Assembly: GCF_016613415.1 (NCBI RefSeq)
Contig: NZ_JACWCT010000134.1
Span: forward strand, 1 to 41,492
Length of the DNA stretch: 41,492 bases
DNA from: Methylobacterium ajmalii
GTDB taxonomy: Bacteria > Pseudomonadota > Alphaproteobacteria > Rhizobiales > Beijerinckiaceae
Direction: 5' to 3'
This document shows, in pieces, positions 38,179 through 41,492 of the stretch; within the stretch, counting starts at the first letter, position 1; each line of letters begins with the position of its first letter. Below the pieces are notes generated by a model. It was not told where the DNA came from, searched no databases, and worked only from the letters and a program-made list of their open reading frames with translations. Made by a program: the position numbers and the translations under genes.

Positions 38179-40379
38179 CAGGCCCTCAGAAGGCGCAACG
38201 CGTTGGCGGTCACCAGCACCGTCGCGCCGGTATCGGCCAGGATGGCCGGCCACAGACCGGTGATGCCAAGGAGCGTCGTGACCAGAAACACGACCTTCAG
38301 GCCGAGCGCGATGGTGACATTTTGATGGATGTTGCCGAGCGTCGCCCGCGACAGGGCGACCAGGGCCGCGACGTCGGCCACCCGCTCGTTGAGCACGGCC
38401 GCGTCCGCCGTCTCCAGGGCGGCGTCGGTCCCGCCTCCCATCGCGATGCCGACGCTGGCCGCGGCGAGGGCGGGCGCGTCGTTGATGCCGTCCCCCACCA
38501 TCGCGACGGGGCCGACGATCTTGAGGGCGGCGATCTCGGCGAGCTTGTCCTCGGGCATCAGCTCGGACCTGACGTCGAGGTCGAGTTGCGCGGCGACCGC
38601 CTGCCCAGTGCGCCGGTTGTCTCCCGTCAGGATCACGCAATCCACGCCCATGGCGCGAAGGGCGGCGATGCCGTCGGCGGCGTTGAGACGAGGCTCGTCC
38701 CGCACGGCGATGATGCCCAGCGCCTCCCCGTCGCGCAGGACGACGACGGTCGTCTTGCCGGCCGCCTCAAGGCTCGCGACCGCGCTTTCGGCCTCGGAAT
38801 CGAGACGGACTCTTTCCGAGGCGTGGCGCGGGGAGGAAACGAGCACCGTCTGCCCCATGACCGTAGCCTGCACCGCCCTGCCGGGGATGGTCCGCGCGTC
38901 ACGGGTCGGCCGGAGCGGAACTCCGTCTCTGTCCGCCCGGTCGAGGATAGCTCGGGCGATGGGATGGCTGGACCCGTTCTCGACCGCGGCGGCAAGGCTG
39001 ATAATGGAACGTTCCGAAGCATCCGGCCCGAAGGGTAAGATGTCCGTGACACGGGGACGTCCCGCCGTGAGCGTGCCCGTCTTGTCGAAGGCGACCGTGC
39101 GCACCCGACCAATGGTCTCCAGAGCCGCGCCGCCTTTCACGAGCAGCCCGCGCCGCGCACCCGCGGCTAGCCCGGAGGCGATGGCGGCCGGCGTCGAGAG
39201 TACGAGGGCACAGGGGCAGGCGATCAGCAGGAGGGCCAGCCCGCGGTAGATCCAAGTGCCCCAGTCCCCGCCGAGTAGTAGCGGCGGCACCACGGCTACC
39301 AGGACGGAGAACGCGAACGCGAGGGGGGTGTAGATCGCGCTGAACCGATCAATGAAGCGCGCCGTCGGCGACTTCGAGGCCTGTGCCTCCTCGACCAGGT
39401 GCAGGATGCGCGCGACCATGTTGTCAGCGGCCTCCCGCGTCACACGAACCTGAAGAGCACCGTCGGCGTTGACGCTGCCAGCATAGACGGCGTCACCGGG
39501 TTCCTTGGCCTTAGGCACCGACTCGCCCGTGATGGGGGACTCATCGAGGCTCGATGCCCCGTCCGTCACCACTCCGTCGGCCGGCACTCTGTCGCCCGGA
39601 CGCACTACGACGGTCTGACCGATGCGAAGGGAGACAGCGGGCACCTCCCGCGCCGATCCGTCAACGTCGTCGACGAGGCGGGCCATCTTCGGCACCAGCG
39701 CGACGAGGCTGCGAATGCCGGCCCTCGCCCGCCCAGCTGCGACGACCTCCAGCATCTCGCCGACGGTGAAGAGCAGGACGACGACGGCCGCTTCCTCGGC
39801 CGCGTGGATTGCGAGTGCACCGGCCGTTGCCACCGACATCAGCATTTCGATGGAAAAAGGCGAGCCATTCCGCGCAGCCGCGAATGCGCGCCGGCCATAG
39901 AAGGAAAGTCCGACAAGGGCTCCAGGCCAGTACGCGAACTCGCCTGCTACTTCGGGCATTGCGCGGTCGAACAGCAAGCCGAGCGCAAAAAGGGAACCAA
40001 CCGCGATGGCGAGAGTGGCCTTGGGGGTTCGCCAGAACGGCAGGTCGATGTCTTCTGCTTCCACCTTGGCCAGTGAGGCGTCGAGGCTGGCCGCCTGCGA
40101 TCGGGCCAGATCCGCCGCCGTCGGAAGGGACGTGATGGGATACCCGAGCGCCCCGACACGCTGCTCAAGAGCGTCGCGCGGCGTTCCGGTCTCATCAAGC
40201 GTGAGGTCGAGGGTTTGACTGGTGTAGTTCACCCGAACCGTTGCGATGCCGGGCAGGCGCCTGACCGCCGTCTCAATCTTGCCCGCGCAGCTCGGGCAAT
40301 CCATGCCCTTCACCCGATATCGCAGCGAGACCAAGTTCGCAGGGACCGGCGGGGCCGCGGCGACAGCGGCGTTGGACAT
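38178..40379 (-). CDS. zntA: ZntA/CadA/PbrA-type Zn-Cd-Pb exporting ATPase
   Basis: The 733-residue P1B-2 ATPase has an N-terminal HMA domain (KGMDCPSCAGKIE), eight helices, the metal-site motif ACPCALVLSTP in helix 6, phosphorylation site DKTGTLTAG, SSHPIA and the hinge GDGINDAP. Helix 7 has LKVVFLVTTLLG (Lys) and helix 8 LADTGATVLVTANALRL (Asp), both typical of Zn/Cd/Pb transport. The ATG at 40379 has GGAG about 11 bases upstream; an in-frame GTG at 40400 is less likely. A MerR-type promoter lies directly upstream. It exports the metal to the periplasm. Confidence 0.95.
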   Translation of the reverse strand: MSNAAVAAAPPVPANLVSLRYRVKGMDCPSCAGKIETAVRRLPGIATVRVNYTSQTLDLTLDETGTPRDALEQRVGALGYPITSLPTAADLARSQAASLDASLAKVEAEDIDLPFWRTPKATLAIAVGSLFALGLLFDRAMPEVAGEFAYWPGALVGLSFYGRRAFAAARNGSPFSIEMLMSVATAGALAIHAAEEAAVVVLLFTVGEMLEVVAAGRARAGIRSLVALVPKMARLVDDVDGSAREVPAVSLRIGQTVVVRPGDRVPADGVVTDGASSLDESPITGESVPKAKEPGDAVYAGSVNADGALQVRVTREAADNMVARILHLVEEAQASKSPTARFIDRFSAIYTPLAFAFSVLVAVVPPLLLGGDWGTWIYRGLALLLIACPCALVLSTPAAIASGLAAGARRGLLVKGGAALETIGRVRTVAFDKTGTLTAGRPRVTDILPFGPDASERSIISLAAAVENGSSHPIARAILDRADRDGVPLRPTRDARTIPGRAVQATVMGQTVLVSSPRHASERVRLDSEAESAVASLEAAGKTTVVVLRDGEALGIIAVRDEPRLNAADGIAALRAMGVDCVILTGDNRRTGQAVAAQLDLDVRSELMPEDKLAEIAALKIVGPVAMVGDGINDAPALAAASVGIAMGGGTDAALETADAAVLNERVADVAALVALSRATLGNIHQNVTIALGLKVVFLVTTLLGITGLWPAILADTGATVLVTANALRLLRA

Positions 40380-40425
40380 GTTCTGCTCCACGGCTCGCAC
40401 GATTGCTTCGAGCCTTAGCGCCCCC

Positions 40426-40456
40426 TATATGAACCCTGTAGCAACTATAGGGTCAA
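40426..40456 (-). promoter_or_regulatory. PbrR/CadR-type promoter of zntA-lspA
   Basis: On the minus strand, -35 TTGACC and -10 CATATA are exactly 19 bases apart. The spacer and -35 hold a near-perfect dyad (40433-40453; ACCCTGTAG, three bases, CTATAGGGT), one mismatch between arms. The layout and the arm sequences are like those of pbr and cad promoters. It lies between the ATPase gene and the divergent regulator. Confidence 0.88.
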
Positions 40457-40460
40457 GGGC

Positions 40461-40904
40461 ATGTCGCGGATCGATGCGATGACCATCGGCAACCTCGCGG
40501 CGGCGACGGCCACCAAGGTCGAGACGATCCGATGGTACGAGCGGGTGGGCTTGCTTCCGGCTCCGCCGCGGACGGACGGCAACTATCGGTCCTATGGCGA
40601 CGAGCACCTGCGCCGGTTGAGCTTCATCCGCCGCAGCCGCGACCTGGGCTTCACGGTGAAGAAGGTCCGGGAACTCCTCGCCCTGGCGGACCAGCGCGAC
40701 AGGTCTTGCGCAGAGGTGGACATTATCGCACGTGCGCATCTGTCGGAGATCGAGCAGAAAATTTCCGACCTCATGAGGTTGTCGAATGAACTGAGAGACG
40801 TCATCGATCGTTGTGGTTGCGGCTCCATTGCTGAGTGCAACATCATCGGTGCACTTTCGCCGGACGGCGGAACAACACGGCCAAAGCTGCCAATTGCGGG
40901 TTGA
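40461..40904 (+). CDS. PbrR/CadR/ZntR-like MerR-family regulator
   Basis: The 147-residue protein has the winged helix at residues 7-75 (MTIGNLAAATATKVETIRWY), the dimer helix and a C-terminal metal loop. Cys residues lie in DRSCAEVD (start of the helix), DRCGCGS and AECNIIG. The three-Cys set of PbrR/CadR proteins is thus present, which fits Pb(II) or Cd(II) more than Zn(II). It is divergent from the ZntA-like gene and its ATG is 5 bases from the promoter -35 box. The arrangement regulator / ATPase / LspA is like pbrR-pbrA-pbrC. Confidence 0.9.
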   Translation: MSRIDAMTIGNLAAATATKVETIRWYERVGLLPAPPRTDGNYRSYGDEHLRRLSFIRRSRDLGFTVKKVRELLALADQRDRSCAEVDIIARAHLSEIEQKISDLMRLSNELRDVIDRCGCGSIAECNIIGALSPDGGTTRPKLPIAG

Positions 40905-41005
40905 AGTGTCGATGGTGTCGTCCGCAAGGATCGGCTGTCTACGGCCTGTTTGGCCTTGAACGTGTTCCGTGTGCGGGCGTTTGCTCCTCCTGACTGGGAG
41001 GAGAG

Positions 41006-41250
41006 ATGCTGGACGACGCAGAATGGAGAAAGCTGGAGCCGCTGATCGAGGCACGCCGGCCGAGGGCCAAGACCCCGCCGCAGGATCAGCGCCGGACGAT
41101 TTCGGCCATCCTCTGGCGGCATCAGAGCAGGGCCAAGTGGCGCGCCATCCCAGCTGAGTTTGGTCCCTGGGCTCGCGCCGCGCAGACCTTCGTCCGTTGG
41201 ACCCGCCTTGGTGTCTGGGAGCGCCTGCTCCGCCTCGCTCAGCATGCCGG
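41006..41250 (+). pseudogene. Truncated IS5-family transposase
   Basis: The frame starts MLDDAEWRKLEPLIEARRPR and continues through TISAILWRHQSRAKWRAIP and TFVRWTRLGVWERLLRLAQ, the DUF4096 N-terminal domain of IS5-type transposases. After residue about 80 the similarity stops and the DDE part is missing. GGAGGAGAG precedes the ATG. It is a remnant; no terminal repeats could be placed. Confidence 0.75.
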
Positions 41251-41492
41251 GGTGCAGCTCGGGATACCTCATCTTCGAGAGCCGGTTCGCTCAGGATCTG
41301 TTCTGCGCAGTCCCGACAAGTCGCGTGATCCCCGCGTTCCTCTTCGGCGCCGCTTGGTTGTTCCGAGGCACCCTCGGAAAAAGGGTCATTCGTCATTCGG
41401 GGTTGATGGACGAGAGGCGGGCTCGAAGCCCGCTTCGTCGTTTGGGGTTGATAGACGCCCAGGCCACAGGCAGGAAACAGCGTGAGGCGGCT
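41244..41492 (+). CDS. Open reading frame running off the window
   Basis: A frame opens with an ATG at 41244 and stays open to the window end (83 codons). Its start reads GYLIFESRFAQDLFCAVPTS and contains one hydrophobic stretch (IPAFLFGAAWLF). I do not recognise it and it may be partial or part of the broken transposase area. It also spans a perfect hairpin (41417-41433) and two direct repeats of GGGGTTGAT (41399 and 41444). Confidence 0.3.
   Translation, partial: MPGCSSGYLIFESRFAQDLFCAVPTSRVIPAFLFGAAWLFRGTLGKRVIRHSGLMDERRARSPLRRLGLIDAQATGRKQREAA

Overview
The window looks like part of a large, high-GC plasmid (or plasmid-derived island) from an alphaproteobacterium of the Methylobacterium/Methylorubrum type. 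This is an inference from the RPA-type RepA, the ParA plus ribbon-helix-helix pair, the IS5/IS427 and IS6 elements, the GC-rich codon use and the style of the metal-resistance genes. No rRNA, CRISPR array or convincing tRNA was found.

Region 1 (about 60-7660) is a broad-spectrum mercury locus. Reading leftwards from a MerR-type promoter at 4140-4170 it encodes MerT, MerP, MerF, MerA, MerB, a HisI paralogue and a small Cys-Cys membrane protein. Upstream, behind a second MerR-type promoter at 5842-5872, lie a secreted beta-propeller protein of the Vgb/NHL type and a second HisI paralogue. MerR is divergent from them, and a MerA/Gor-like flavoprotein converges on it. Region 2 (7956-8806) is an IS5-family insertion sequence with a frameshifted transposase.

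Region 3 (8833-14552) is a compact leftward operon: a MerR-HMA fusion regulator, a P1B-type ATPase with YPC instead of CPC, a MerP-like periplasmic protein, a CcdA-like membrane protein, an HMA metallochaperone and an MFS transporter, several with overlapping stop and start codons. Region 4 (14683-15601) is debris: a PiuC-type hydroxylase remnant, a 243-bp element with terminal inverted repeats and the 3' end of an MFS gene. Region 5 (15758-21171) holds a serine recombinase with a res-like site, an HNH protein, a large AT-richer SMC/RloC-like ATPase, a HigBA-like toxin-antitoxin pair and a TIR-domain protein.

Region 6 (21172-24820) is the replicon core: ParA, an RHH partner, RepA, about 13 copies of an iteron around GCCCCAAATT, a perfect DnaA box, an AT-rich stretch, and a hairpin-rich non-coding segment. 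An IS6-family element (24828-25720) bounds it. Region 7 (25730-32159) contains a decayed TPR-methyltransferase, an mgtC gene with an amber codon, an ArsR regulator, a lipid kinase, a cation exchanger and four exported proteins of unknown role. Region 8 (32220-40904) is a Zn/Cd/Co/Pb-type resistance block: CzcA, CzcB (no CzcC), a CzcI-like protein, LspA, a ZntA-like ATPase and a divergent PbrR/CadR-like MerR regulator with a clear promoter. A truncated transposase and an unfinished reading frame close the window.

Together the genes describe a metal-resistance plasmid: import, reduction and demethylation of mercury, ATPase- and RND-driven efflux of divalent metals, three metal-sensing MerR proteins and one ArsR. 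It also carries candidate phage-defence genes (TIR, RloC-like ATPase, TA) close to the replication genes.
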